DNA of 64,000 nucleotides from Skeletonema tropicum (taxonomy: Eukaryota > Bacillariophyta > Thalassiosirophyceae > Thalassiosirales > Thalassiosiraceae): contig CM074130.1 in NCBI GenBank assembly GCA_037178625.1, positions 744,001 through 808,000 of the forward strand, written 5' to 3'. The notes beneath the pieces are model-generated. The model ran no database searches. It was not told the DNA's origin and saw only the letters and a list, made by a program, of their open reading frames with translations. The translations under genes and the position numbers were made by a program. Positions 1 through 12,224 of the stretch are shown here, piece after piece; the first letter of the stretch is position 1; every line of letters starts with the position of its first letter.

Positions 1-990
<990 letters not shown>

Positions 991-1113
991 TTGAATCATT
1001 TCGATTTGCTATCACTTAACCATTGTTTATAAGCGTTTATTTTTTAGAGTTAGTATTAGATAACCAAGTAAGTGTCAATTCTATTATTGGGTTGAACTTC
1101 GACTTGATCTGAT

Positions 1114-1638
1114 TTAGAAGATGTACGCTGAGAAGGGAATCCACCATCCTTTGTATACAGTAGCATTATCGAAGAACAAATCAGTCGGAGACTCTCCCTT
1201 CCGCTTCCGATTGTGCTGTAGTTTCTTTAGATTACGCACGGCTCTCAAAATTTTTCTCTCCTTCCTTCTTCCCTTGACAGTGGCATTAATTCTTGTCCCT
1301 AAACTCTGAAATGTACTAAATGATCGCAGCAGTCGTGCCTTTCTTTTCTCCTTGACCGCAATCTTAATTTCCTTATCTGTGTAGCCGGCTTCTTTCAATA
1401 TCGCCTCTCGTCGCACTTGTGACAGGTATAATTTTGATGGCTGCCCATGCTTCGCTTGCCTTCTCTCCCAGAACCGGTCCTTTTCATACTGGCTAACTCG
1501 GATTGCGTTTGCAGCTGTGTATTCCCATCCAATCTCGATTGATGGTCCATATTCACAACTTGGGTTGTTCGACAAAATGATGTCATATTCACGAATTTCG
1601 ACTGTGTTGAACTTTATTTGATTGGTTTTTGCTTTCAT
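1114..1638 (-). CDS. Small basic protein with diatom/stramenopile NPSC-GWEY motif
   Basis: About 174 residues if translation starts at the ATG at 1638 (MKAKTNQIKFNTVEIREY); an in-frame start exists at 1680. I chose 1638 because the conserved block begins immediately after it. The N-terminal block F-NTVEIREYDIIL followed by NPSCEYGPSIEIGWEY is a motif I recognise from many uncharacterised diatom and other stramenopile proteins. The rest is strongly basic and probably helical (KEKRKARLLRSF, KGRRKERKILRAV). No known catalytic domain. It is convergent with the hydroxymethylbilane synthase gene, 124 bp away. Function unknown. Confidence 0.7.
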   Translation of the reverse strand: MKAKTNQIKFNTVEIREYDIILSNNPSCEYGPSIEIGWEYTAANAIRVSQYEKDRFWERRQAKHGQPSKLYLSQVRREAILKEAGYTDKEIKIAVKEKRKARLLRSFSTFQSLGTRINATVKGRRKERKILRAVRNLKKLQHNRKRKGESPTDLFFDNATVYKGWWIPFSAYIF

Positions 1639-1680
1639 TGTGCTGTATGTTATGATGTAAGAACACTGCACACTCTGCAC

Positions 1681-2428
1681 ACAACAACAACAACAACATC
1701 ATGAACTGCCCCAGCAATCTTTCAGTCAACTCAAGACACATTTTAGGCGATGCGACATGAATAATCTCGGTCTGAGTACCATTTCCTTGTACTTAGAGAA
1801 GCAAGTACCTTTGTAAGTAAAACTGTAAAAGCAACCTCTTCTTAGGTGCAGTGTATTGGTAAGAATACTACTTCTTTATGCGATAATAACAATCCTTCGT
1901 CGGGCGCAAAAGAGTATATGTCTACCTTATGTCTTTTGTATGGCTTTGATTTCGATGGAATGGGAGTGTGGTGTTGATGTGGCTGGCTGGCATTCTTTTC
2001 TTTTATGTGTTCTGAGTGTGGCTGAGTCGAGAGAGATAGATTGAATCGTCTTGTTTTTAAACTTCGGACTTACTTCAGCTGTTGAGCATGCAAGACCAAA
2101 CAAGAGCAAGAGTTGCATCCACTTCACTCTCCAGAGAGTCCACACGCTCTCTATCTCTAGCACGACTCTTCACAATACCGTAAACAAAATGTTAGTGCCC
2201 ACTCCTCTGCACACTCGCACTTTCTGTTCTTAACAATTGCTCTACGCCTGTCATGAATATCAAGCGTGCTACTTTCAACGCTGACCACGGAGAACTCAGC
2301 TCCCGTATGCTCCGTACACAGAAGTTACAGCCCACGAACCGAACAGTAGTCATTCCACGGATTTTGCCATACTAAAACAAACAAAAAGTAGCACATACTC
2401 CAGTAGCACAGTATTCTTTGCAGCACCA
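1681..2428. other. Intergenic, no gene seen
   Basis: Begins with a short (CAA)n tract. Contains about 38 bp at 2327-2365 that recur in the same orientation at 9331-9370 (common core CACGAACCGAACAGTA and CATTCCACGGA), so a dispersed repeat. Short open frames here have no recognisable content. Confidence 0.5.
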
Positions 2429-4074
2429 CTACTGCCAACGCCCCGGAACAGACCGGATCAAACACTCATTCCCAAGAACATCCGCTTCCACACTCACCAT
2501 CGTATTCTGATCACACAACACCATCGAATCCAATACTTGAACATTCGTCAAAACAGGCGTCCCCGCCACACTACGCGTCCCCGGAACACCGGTAACTCTC
2601 CCCATCCCATCCCCAAGTTCCTTCACCGTACCAACAATCGTCGCTCGATATCCTGCAATTGGATTCCCATCCGGTCCAGTACACGAGACACACGAGAAGA
2701 AATCGGGATCCGACTCAGTCGTCCCATGTGCCCTCCCGGCAGCTAGGACCCTGTCCGTTTCATCGATGTCGATACGTAATCCTGGACAGTACAATCCACT
2801 GATTGGATCTTTGTTGCCCAATACTTGATAGCCCGAGTTGATGCAGAAGTCCACGTCTAGTAGACAGTGGTAGGAATGCAGTTCGGGGTTTTTCAAGGTG
2901 GTTACGGCGGGGTTAGCTAGAAGGGTGCCCAGTTCGATACAGAAGGTGTCCATTATGAAGCCGGTCATGCAGACTTGGTCGCCTATCATGAGCTCGGTGG
3001 ATTCGCCTACGCTCGGATATTGAGAAGGAGAGACACTCATCAAAGGGGGAGCTGTGATTTCGAATCCAAGTGCTGTAGGGAATAATGATCCTCGCATTGC
3101 ATCATTGCGCACGCTTGGAGATTGAGAAGGAGTGAGATTCATCGAAGGTGTGGCTATAATTTCGATGGCAACCGAAGGGGGTGCTGTAATTTCGACAGCA
3201 CCAGCACCAGGGGAACTTGACAGTAATACTCCAAGACCAGCAGTCAGCGCTGTAATCAATGCAAAAATTAGCACCAAAAATACTTTCACTCGCCTCTGTT
3301 TCCACCACGGCTCTACAGGAGTTGCTTCATAAACAGTATCATTACCACCCGGAGTGACTACAGGAACAGGAACAGTTGCAACAGCGGCCTGAGGAAATGC
3401 AGTATAATCCTCCTCCTCTTCCTCTTCTTCAACCATCCATGCTTCTAAAATGTGCAATGACGGGCTCGATGGGTTTCTCTCTGCTGCTGCTGCTGTTGGT
3501 AAGACTAAGACCTGATCCACATCCTCGTTGTCGCTGGCAGTGTTGTTTTCTGGCACTGCAACTCGCTGCTGCAAATTTTCTTCGTCCCCAGGAGATTGAG
3601 TTACAGTGGTCGCTTCACGAGGACTAGATGCTGATATTTGTGGTGCTACCACCTGTTTTTCTTCCACATCAGCCAGAGAATCTCGCTGAAAAGTGAGAGG
3701 GAGTGACGGTCCATCATATTCGTCGTTTGATTCCGTCCCGAAATCAATCTCTACTTTTGATTCATCGTCTATATTCTCACGTTCACTAGGACCACGGAGC
3801 GATGTCACGTCATCCTTCTCATTAAGTTCCACATCTCAGCTATCTGTTGAATCAGAGGCACTGGAGCTGCATCTTCGTCTACATTCTCGAGTCCACCAGG
3901 GAGCCACGTTTCTCCCGTTGCTGTTGTGGAGTTTGCCGATGTGCCTCCGTCAGCAGCGGCTTCCCAAGGCGAAGGCAAAGGCGAAGAGGAAGATCCTGGG
4001 CCGTCGGCATTTTCAGAAGTCATGATGCAGCCGCTGTCAGCATCCTCCTCCGAAGTATTGTTGTTGTCTGCCAT
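2429..4074 (-). CDS. Single-pass membrane protein with cysteine-rich extracellular domain; frame break near 3830
   Basis: The main frame (2429-3832) encodes an acidic, serine-rich N-terminal region, then WWKQRRVKVFLVLIF... (a basic stop-transfer-like run followed by about 22 hydrophobic residues), then a linker with repeated ITAPPS and SPSQ(S/Y)PSV segments. The C-terminal domain of about 190 residues has paired cysteines (VCMTGFIMDTFCIE, HCLLDVDFC, FFSCVSC). I recall similar 'TG-xMDxxC' domains in diatom membrane proteins, function unknown. The main frame has no ATG at its start. An upstream frame beginning at the ATG at 4074 (MADNNNTSEED) runs into it in another phase at about 3805-3835. 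This needs a 1-base correction or an unseen small intron. Topology predicted: N-terminus inside, C-terminus outside. Confidence 0.62.
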
Positions 4075-4564
4075 TTTTGTTTTCTGTCGAAGTAATGCAC
4101 AAGGATATGAGAGTGCGAGCTGCTGGCTGCTGACTACTGAGAATAGTATCCAAGTACAGCCGCTGCCCGTCACTATTCTGCTCTAGAGAGCAGTCGTGGG
4201 CCGAACTGAAGGAAATTTGCCTTTCCCTTCAAACTTCAAACTTAGAGTGCATGTGCAGTTCGCGAATACTTTTCTGCTGAGGGAAATAGTACGCCAAAGT
4301 ACTCCAGTCCCAATTAGTGTGTACACTAACACATAAACGGCACCCTTCCACACGCATCTCTCCCTTTCACCTTCCCACCAAGGATCCAACCCGTGATCCA
4401 ACAACAAAGCCCACTCTCGAGAGAGCGAGAAGGGTTTTTCGATCAAGCTACTTATTTCGTCGTCTATCAACTTTCTTTTGTTGCTGCTGAATAAATCATG
4501 GACAGAATATAATAATAAGCAAATAATACTAACGTTTGACAATTAAGTACATATTACTCTGCAA

Positions 4565-6979
4565 TTAAACGATGGAGTTCGCAATGGCATCTGCCTTGCG
4601 CTTCTTGCTATTGCTCACTTTTACTGCCTTGCTGCATGTAGCTATCCTCCAAGTTTTTTTCTCCTTAAATTGGGGGTATCTTCTGCAGACACCAGCCATT
4701 GCGCGTGTGAAGGTACTATCAAGGAAGGCAGTGTCTATTTCGTTCACAGGTTTATTAACGATTTCATCGAACACCTCAGCTTCCATCAAATCCAACATTG
4801 TCTTCCATGTATTATCATACTTCTTCTTTACCTTCGACGGCAGCCTCCCATGCTTCAACAGACGGAGCGGCCTCACTGGTGTAGCGGTTGTTGTATTTCC
4901 GTTCAAGTGTAATAGATGGGGATAGCCGACGAGCCAAGCTTTCCACGCTTTCTCCAACAAAGGAGTAGGCGTAGGAAAAGAGAATGTCTCAGGGACGTCC
5001 CAATCAGTCAAGTGTTTCTTGGTGGCAGCAGCAAAGGGGTCTTGGAACGAGTAAGACTTGTAAAGATGTGCTTCAGGCCTCTCAACTTGATCTTGGCATT
5101 CGCTGCCCCGTACTGCAACAACCTCATCCGAGGGACCACCGGAAAGTCGGCACATGCCATCAAGTCGATTCTCTATTGTTTTGAAGCGGGAATCGATGTG
5201 TTTGGTCATTTCCGTTGTTACTATTTTTGATACCTCGTCCAACCTTTCTATCACCATCCCAGGAGACACCTTGCCTGCTTCTCTTATCTTCGCATCGACT
5301 GCATTCTTCATCATGTCCGGCAAACACGACTTGAAATGTTCAAACTCCTCTCGAAATTCACGTATCTCGACGCTGAATTCACGGAGCTGATCTTGCAACT
5401 TCACAGTCTGCGGCACACCAGTTGGTTCTTCCATGATGACAGGTGTTGGATCCGTAGTAACAAGTTCACGAAGGTTCTTGAGTAATTTCTTGTCGCTGAG
5501 GATAGGAATGTCCATGAAGGGATGATTAGGATATTTGGCAATAGTTTCCATGAGAAAGCCACCCTCGTCGCTGTGGTAGACTATACTCGCAAGGAAAAGA
5601 AGTAAAGCTCCTTCGCAGCCACAATGCCCGTAGTTGTCAAGGATAACACCGAAGCACGCCCGCATTCCTTCTTTCACGTATGGATTGTCACTGCCAACAG
5701 TGAAGTGAGGAGGTAGAATGCCAAACTGTGGTTTATCAGGAAACAAGCCAGCAAGACATCGACCAAGATAAGTGTCACCGAGTTGAGAATATCTCCAATA
5801 CACCTCCAACACTTTTCCCATACTCCATTCGCCTCTGAGCATCACAGAAGGGATAGGCGGAGGTGTCATCGTATTTGTAGTAACAGTCATGGCTGCGCCT
5901 TTCCGGGTACCGTGCGGATTAAAGTGACCTTCCCTGATTGAATGCGACCACACCACCTCCCATTTCTTCGCCAACATTTTCCGCAGGCTCTTGCAGTAGG
6001 AATTTGAACTTGACCCATCCTTTCCCTTCGCACGGAACAACTTGTCACTGCCTCTGCCATTTTTCTTCTTAAACTTGCTTTGAAAGAGGCAAAGATAAAT
6101 ACCCAGCGCTAAGAAGAGGGAGATGACTGGCTTCAATGGATTGGCATAGCAGTGCTTCTCCGATACCTTCTCTCCCTTCTGGTCTTTCTTGTTCGTATCG
6201 AGGCAAAACACCACAGAATCATTTTCCGCCTTAAAATTATGGAGGCCGATAGCATCGACATTACACGACCGACCCATGATGTTCCACTGAAGGATCAGAA
6301 ACGCCCAGACAAAGATATTTCCCGCCTCTACTGCCCAAGTGCAAATGAGCACGAACAGTGTGAAACACCACGGATCGGCGTCCCTTTCGTCGGTTTTGCC
6401 ATTGCTCTTAGCTGCTGCTGACTGCTTCTCCAGAGAGTCAAGGTAGGATTTCATTTCGCTTCTGTAAGTAGTTGTTACTGGACCGTTGCCGTCCTTTGCA
6501 TATTGAGAACAGTAGAGGATTGCGTCATGCATCTTCCGTTTGTGGTCGTAGGAGTACTCCGTCTTCGTTTCTTTATTTTTGTACCGTAATTCTCCGCTCA
6601 AAAACGCATGCATAACTTCAGAAGGGATGAGGTTGTACCGAAGATCATGGGTGGCGTTGTGATAATGACGCGTCTCGTCCTTTAAATCGTCGGGGGTGAG
6701 CTCGAACACAAGCTGATCATACAAGTTGTTCTCGCCACTACTGTAGTTATCTTTAATAAATTTGATGAATCTCATTTTTCGACGGCGATAGTCAGGGAAA
6801 GCCTTGATAACGTAAGAATCTGTTTCCTTCATTGCCGCGGCATGTTCGTCAGTTAATGTAAATGAAATTCCCCCCTGGACGGACTCGGGTAGCGTCGACG
6901 TAGCACCTGCCCCACCACCTCGCTGGGGATTCCGGTACAATGGTGGACGAGACATGTTGTGTGTTGGAAGGTTGAACAC
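4565..6979 (-). CDS. Crypton-like tyrosine recombinase
   Basis: An intact 804-residue reading frame. The middle part has the signature of a tyrosine recombinase of the Crypton type: an arginine in WNIMGRSCNVDAI, the H-x-x-R box in NPHGTRKGAAMT, and downstream GEWSMGKVLEVYWRY with candidate nucleophile tyrosines. The C-terminal part (about residues 530-600) looks coiled-coil-like, followed by a tryptophan-rich segment (PVRPLRLLKHGRLPSK) resembling C-terminal DNA-binding regions of stramenopile Cryptons. Such proteins cut and join DNA through a covalent 3'-phosphotyrosine. Cryptons lack terminal inverted repeats, and none is visible at the edges. The gene could be an element or a domesticated copy; the unbroken frame suggests recent activity or selection. 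Start may be Met 6979 or the Met at 6955. Confidence 0.8.
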   Translation of the reverse strand: MFNLPTHNMSRPPLYRNPQRGGGAGATSTLPESVQGGISFTLTDEHAAAMKETDSYVIKAFPDYRRRKMRFIKFIKDNYSSGENNLYDQLVFELTPDDLKDETRHYHNATHDLRYNLIPSEVMHAFLSGELRYKNKETKTEYSYDHKRKMHDAILYCSQYAKDGNGPVTTTYRSEMKSYLDSLEKQSAAAKSNGKTDERDADPWCFTLFVLICTWAVEAGNIFVWAFLILQWNIMGRSCNVDAIGLHNFKAENDSVVFCLDTNKKDQKGEKVSEKHCYANPLKPVISLFLALGIYLCLFQSKFKKKNGRGSDKLFRAKGKDGSSSNSYCKSLRKMLAKKWEVVWSHSIREGHFNPHGTRKGAAMTVTTNTMTPPPIPSVMLRGEWSMGKVLEVYWRYSQLGDTYLGRCLAGLFPDKPQFGILPPHFTVGSDNPYVKEGMRACFGVILDNYGHCGCEGALLLFLASIVYHSDEGGFLMETIAKYPNHPFMDIPILSDKKLLKNLRELVTTDPTPVIMEEPTGVPQTVKLQDQLREFSVEIREFREEFEHFKSCLPDMMKNAVDAKIREAGKVSPGMVIERLDEVSKIVTTEMTKHIDSRFKTIENRLDGMCRLSGGPSDEVVAVRGSECQDQVERPEAHLYKSYSFQDPFAAATKKHLTDWDVPETFSFPTPTPLLEKAWKAWLVGYPHLLHLNGNTTTATPVRPLRLLKHGRLPSKVKKKYDNTWKTMLDLMEAEVFDEIVNKPVNEIDTAFLDSTFTRAMAGVCRRYPQFKEKKTWRIATCSKAVKVSNSKKRKADAIANSIV

Positions 6980-7678
6980 CCGTACAATTTATTAGGGGAG
7001 GAGGAGGAGGGAGTTGATGATGATGAAGACAATAATTGTCCTACTCTTCATAATAATAGAGAGACTATTACCTTGAACAGCGGCGACATAAGTACTTCTT
7101 GTCATCGATTCTCATGGTGATGGTCTTCTTGAAGTTCAAATTATTTCAAATCGATGGGCTGGGTGCCGGTTGAGCTCTCTCTCTAACAGTTAGTACTCCT
7201 TCTAGCAAAAGGAAAAAGTACGCACTTCTCGGAAATCCTGGATGAGGCTGGCGACCTTTGTCCTCATTCCAGATCCCGTGACAGGTACCTACTTATTTTG
7301 TTAGGCAATCCGATGCGGACTTTTTGGGATTAGGAAAAAGATCGCCACTCTGGCGACCTTTTGGTTGTTCTTCGACGTATTTCGGCGTACAAAGTCGGCC
7401 GGCTTTGATGTATTGTAGTTGTAGGTCGTAGTTCGTAGGTCGTATTTAGTTCAAGTTGAAGTTCAAGTGTTTTCGTGTTTGAGTTTTTTTTCGTAGTTTG
7501 CGGGGGTTTGCGGAAGTCAACACTCAGTGCTGCACAATCTTCTCAACCTTGCTCAACCGTACTCAAAATCGGTTCAAGTTAAAGTACCACGTGTCTATCC
7601 ACGGTCTACATATCTGATAGAATCAGAATCAGAATAGCCATGTTCATGTTCACCATCAGTACTCAAGAACGTTGATGC
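6980..7678. other. Intergenic, no gene seen
   Basis: Upstream flank of the recombinase gene and left flank of a foldback. Contains a short internally repetitive stretch (TTCGTAGGTCGTA type, about 7415-7450). No supported reading frame. Confidence 0.4.
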
Positions 7679-8178
7679 GTACCAGTCTAAAACTAGTCTG
7701 TCCCGTTATTTGAGAGTCTGTCCCGTTAAGATGTGCTGAATTTTCTATCTGCTCGTTCTGGACAAGTTCTTGCCCGATTCGAGTGAAACCAAGACAGAGG
7801 GAGTTAGCTATGATGTTGTAGGAGAGGTCTGCATACTCGGTTCGGACCATAGAATCGTTTAGGAGACCATTGAGGGGAGTGTACCTTTGGTGAAAAGATT
7901 AGCTGAAAACAGCAAAACTATTCATTTTAAAAATTCAGGATATTTCAGTTTCAGCTAATCTTTTCACCATAGGTACACTCCCTTCAATGGTCTCCTAAAC
8001 GATTCTATGGTCCGAACCGAGTATGCAGACCTCTCCTACAACATCATAGCTAACTCCCTCTGTCTTGGTTTCACTCGAATCGGGCAAGAACTTGTCCAGA
8101 ACGAGCAGATAGAAAATTCAGCACATCTTAACGGGACAGACTCTCAAATAACGGGACAGACTAGTTTTAGACTGGTAC
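7679..8178. repeat. Long foldback: 230-bp inverted arms around a 40-bp loop
   Basis: The left arm 7679-7908 and right arm 7949-8178 are reverse complements of equal length with only a couple of mismatches seen by eye (for example CCTTTGG versus CCATAGG). The centre is an AT-rich 40-bp spacer. Near the outer ends a short motif, GTCTGTCCCGTTA, occurs twice in tandem in each arm. Because the arms are identical, both strands carry the same roughly 57-codon open frame, which is a by-product of the palindrome. No target duplication is evident at the ends. It could be a foldback/MITE-type transposon or a source of a long hairpin RNA. Confidence 0.9.
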
Positions 8179-9428
8179 ACAAAGCAACTGTGCCCTTTGC
8201 CTTTGTAACAAAAAATGAATGAAGGATTCTCGTTTCAAAATCCGAATTCTACTTTGAAATTCTTGCTGCAAAGTGGATTTGGCCCTGCCAGTGCCGTGCC
8301 GGCCCGTGGCGTGCCAGGCCCTGATGCTGATGCTGAAGTGAAAAAGTCGTCCAATCGAGCTGATTATATGCCTAATATGCCTAATCGATAGAGCTGCTCA
8401 AGGGCTTTCCAAAACGACACTTATCGCCGTCATTGGTTGGCTACAAGTCAAGATATCGGCAACCTTGGCATGCTCCATGGTGCATCTGAGGCTGTGACTT
8501 TATGAGCGACAGCCACGGCGACAGCTACTTAGCATACAGATGCCATCTCAAAAAGTCCGCCAACCTGCACACTGTACACGCACAATACATACATAACAAA
8601 TAACAACATCATGAATGTTTAGCAAATGCTCAGCTGTTCCTTTCCGACGTACGATATTTGACGCCAAAATCATCTACTACGAGAGTGAATTTGATTGGGC
8701 GCCATTCATGGTGCCATAGGCCTGGGAATATTTGTCCTGGTAATATCCGTCTTTGTTGAGACGCTTTTCAAGAACCGCTGTAGACCTCTGTAGACCACCC
8801 TACACACCTGTCTGAGTCACTGAAGGACTCAGCACACGTGTGTGTGGGGCTTTAGGTTATTTCTGTGCTACGGTAAACTACGTATCACTGGTATTGCAAA
8901 CAACAAGAAAAGAATCGTGGATACGCCTTCGCTTTTGGAGGGGCTGAGACGACTCTTGAGTCGACTGAGAGCTACTTCTTTGTGAAGTAGATCTGCCACC
9001 TGTACTGTATAATAAATATGAAATTTGTTCATCATTAAGTGACGACGCTGTTATCGGGCCATTGTTGCTCTCATAAAGTGCTTGAATGGCAGCTAGTCCT
9101 GCTGAGCCGTTTGCCTTATAAAAATCGTTCTCCCAAATATTTGTGTGTAGTAAGTGCTTGGATCTGGGCTTTTTTAGGATCCCCCGTAGTGATAGTTTCG
9201 TTGTTTGATTTCCAAATTGAGTCGGCTCGTTCTAGGATGTTTGATGGGGTTCTAGTGAGTATTGTATGTAGTTTCGTCCAAATTGAATCAGCTCTGCGCA
9301 GAGTCCCTCTGAAGAGGACTCCCATGTATGACAGCCACGAACCGAACAGTAATAGTCATTCCACGGACTTTCTATTTTCATTTTCGTTTTTTGTTTGCAC
9401 CTGAATTGAAGGCGAGGTAAGCGTACCT
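8179..9428. other. Intergenic, no gene seen
   Basis: Holds a GC-rich patch with degenerate GTGCC repeats (8285-8325) and the second copy of the 38-bp dispersed repeat at 9331-9370. No reading frame with recognisable content. Confidence 0.4.
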
Positions 9429-11166
9429 CTCTAGTGGTTACCCGTCGAGACTATGAGCGCATCGTGATTCATAGTCCAACTCATAGTCCAAAATAGGCTA
9501 ATTTCGATAGGGTAAAAAGTTGTTTGAACCAGTTCCTACGAGGCGTAGCTGGTAGATTTCTGTCAGAGCATCACCTGACGTGTTGGGGCGTGGTGTTGTT
9601 TTTCCCGGGGAGCCACTCGTTGACTCAGTAGGGCCGCCCAAACGTGGTGGTAAATTCGCCATTGTTGAAAAAAAAAGTCAGAGATGAGTATGAGAACACT
9701 ACGTAGGAATTCGTGACTTTTTGGCGCGATCCATCATCACCACCATTTATCTCATTATTCATAGTCATAGTCCTTACCATTGCTTACGATGACTACTACA
9801 GCTACAGCCAAACGTGAAGCAGCCACTCAGCCGCCGCAGCCGCCGCAGCCGCAGCAGCGATCGCCCGGCTTCTTGGCGTCCATCCATCAGCCCATATTAT
9901 CACCTCGCAGCACCAATCCTCCAACCAACACCACCCCTGCGGTCGACAAATCGAACAACGAAGACAACTTTCTACTAACTCCAAGACCATTGACGGGTAT
10001 CGGTTATGAAGAAGGGCAAGACGGGCGGAAAGTTGTGGTAGGTAATGATCATGGCACGAACAACGGCACTGATGATGATGTGTCGTCAATTGCGATGTCC
10101 GTCAGCGTCAGCGATGTGTCATCGCAAATGGAGATGGAGGACGACGAAATGGTGGAGATGGCCACAGACACTGTTATTGATGAATCGAACACCACCGAGA
10201 ATACGATTTCAATTGACGAGCAAATGATTGGGTGGTTTGGAGGTAGACGTGATGGCACGACATTGCGCATTCCGCCCATACCTGTGGGAGATGGGATATG
10301 TGTTTTTCAATGTGATAGGGGATACAATTTATCGTTATCTGCGTGTCAACTACAAATCAATGATATCAAACAATGAATATTATCGATCTGTGCATAATGC
10401 TATGTGCTCAGTTGACATTCCGGATCATCGTCCCAGGCAATGATACGTCAAAACAAGTTATACGTCGATGGTTGAAGTTCAATGTTAATATTTTGCTAGA
10501 ATATTAACATGGTTGGAACGTAAAGAGTTTGGATGGTTGTTTGGGAGGTAATTAATGCCAAAATAGTGCTGTGGCTCCAACCATGTAAAGGGTTTGGATG
10601 ATTGTTTGGGAGGCTTGACGGAAAGGAGCGCAGAGCACATGACGATGCCAAAGAGTTGAAATTGTGGAAGGAGGAGCAAGTGCAAGAGTCTCCTTCAACA
10701 CCGCAGAGACGCAAGAGAAATGCGTCGAAGGAAGAGTCTCCTTCTCCACAAAAGAAGACCTAGGAGGAATGCAAGTTTGAAATAGTCGTTCGATATGGGA
10801 TAGGGTCGTTCATTTTTATATGTAGGGAGTCATTCATTTTCTGTGGATAATCTAATAATCGTTTCTAGCAAATGACACTATTCAATAGAACACCAATACC
10901 GCTATTGTCTACAGAGGTTTTGTCAATAAATTATCTTCCGTGTTGATGTATCAGCCACCGTAGGAGGGACTATGATACCATGGTGAGAAAAGTTTTGATG
11001 ATGGATGACGGCATTAAATATTACTAATTCCTATGTACGATTGCCGCTCTGAAGATTCATAGTCCAAATCATAGTCCATTTTTTTGGGTACCAAGGCCAC
11101 AGAGGAATTCGTGGAGATATTCATAGTCCTCATAGTCCTATAGTCTCGACGGGTAACCAACTAGAG
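9429..11166. mobile_element. 1.7-kb element with ~25-bp terminal inverted repeats and CATAGTCC subterminal repeats
   Basis: The left end (9429-9454: CTCTAGTGGTTACCCGTCGA and onward) is the inverse of the right end (11140-11166: ...TCGACGGGTAACCAACTAGAG), with a one-base length difference. Inside the ends the octamer CATAGTCC recurs: 9470 and 9482 on the left, about 11060, 11071, 11130 and 11138 on the right, plus a copy at about 9764. Terminal repeats plus clustered subterminal motifs are typical of DNA transposons whose transposase binds the ends. I could not define a target-site duplication and see no transposase; the interior holds a decayed unrelated-looking gene. Confidence 0.75.
9789..10763 (+). 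pseudogene. Decayed gene inside the inverted-repeat element
   Basis: The first frame (from the ATG at 9789) has a PQ-rich start, an acidic middle and IPPIPVGDGICVF. The coding signal then continues in another phase (GDTIYRYLRVNYKSMI, SVDIPDHRP to about 10440), then in a third (NDTSKQVIRRWLKFN to a stop at about 10500). It reappears at about 10590-10763 as a lysine-rich tail (KERRAHDDAKELKLW, ending SPSPQKKT and TAG), where an in-frame TGA stands where a nearby duplicate has TGG. At least two frameshifts and one nonsense change imply a pseudogene. I recognise no domain. Confidence 0.55.
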
Positions 11167-11543
11167 GCGGCAATCAAGAGGAGAGATAGACTCTACGTCG
11201 AGGAACAGCTAGCAGATAGCAGCAACCATAGCGACACAAGAAGTAAGTAGTAGGTGGGGAAATGACGGTATTATGTCGTTAAGTGGAAAGCTGTCCCTCG
11301 AGCATTGGTCTTTATGTTCGATGTTGTGCTAAACCATCGGCAAATCTTCTCGGGTTCGAAGGCATTTAAATCTTATCCGTGTATCTAACCGTATCTATTC
11401 TGTTTCGTCGTTGCCTCTCTCAATTCTCATTGCAATTGGCTGCACAATCTTTCTCAATGACATATAATAAATTATAGCAGCTGTCTGAAGATTAGAGTCC
11501 AAGATACGACAAAATTAAATCTACAAAAACAACAACATACAAC

Positions 11544-11798
11544 ATGTCAGCATCTCAGCAATCATCATCGTCCTCAACAGATGTCATCTCCAACATATTA
11601 AAACAAGGATCAGAACGAGGACTGCTCTACATCCCCGCCGGATTTGTCATTGGTGGTCTTGCGAGTATTGTATTAGCACGAGGTGGAGCAGGTGGGGCAC
11701 GTAAAGCAATTACCATGTTTGGTGCGGGTGTGGGAACTGGAATGGCTTGGACGAGATGTTCTATGGATATTGAGGAGGCTGTGAAGGGAATGAAATAA
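11544..11798 (+). CDS. MIC10: MIC10-like MICOS subunit
   Basis: An 84-residue protein with two membrane segments: IPAGFVIGGLASIVLA and ITMFGAGVGTGMAW. The second contains the glycine ladder GAGVGTG followed by AWTRC, as in MIC10 (MINOS1/Mio10), whose glycine motifs drive oligomerisation and membrane bending at mitochondrial crista junctions. The length fits the family (about 75-100 residues). The serine-rich N-terminus faces the intermembrane space in known members. The start ATG follows an A-rich leader. Isolated gene; nothing in the surroundings bears on its role. Small size limits certainty, but the motif pair is distinctive. Confidence 0.78.
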   Translation: MSASQQSSSSSTDVISNILKQGSERGLLYIPAGFVIGGLASIVLARGGAGGARKAITMFGAGVGTGMAWTRCSMDIEEAVKGMK

Positions 11799-12224
11799 AC
11801 GATTTATTTTGTAGTGATTGTGAGTACACTAATGGGGAGAGGGAGAGGGGGGTATGATGATCGTGGAGTGAATTGATAGAATTTCCCACACGTTAGATGC
11901 TTCAGCAAAGCGAGTGTTGACGTAATGACCATGTGGCAACATTAATTAGGAAAAGACGCTTTCATCTCAAATTATTATTAGCAGTATTGATGTCCAATTG
12001 TACTGCCGTCCGTCCCCCTATATCCTAGTTGACCAATTCCAGTGACTTATCAAGAAGTTTTTATTTCGCCCACGTTAAAAGCTGTAGCAAACTTCAATCT
12101 CCTATTCCTCCCCCAATCTCTCAAATCAGTATATTCGCAATTGCATTATTCCCCTCTCCAAATAATCTAATCCACCTTTACCTCCACTGAAGATGCAACA
12201 CCGTAATAATCCATCACAACATTA
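11799..12224. other. Intergenic, no gene seen
   Basis: Lies between two convergent genes. Purine-rich run at 11835-11850. No further feature recognised. Confidence 0.4.

Noticed and set aside
4183..4542. 119-codon open frame between the membrane protein and the recombinase
   Set aside because: No recognisable motif, unusual composition and no homologue pattern; likely chance.
7656..8222. Two identical small proteins on opposite strands
   Set aside because: They are the same frame read on each arm of the foldback; no domain and no start context supports a gene.
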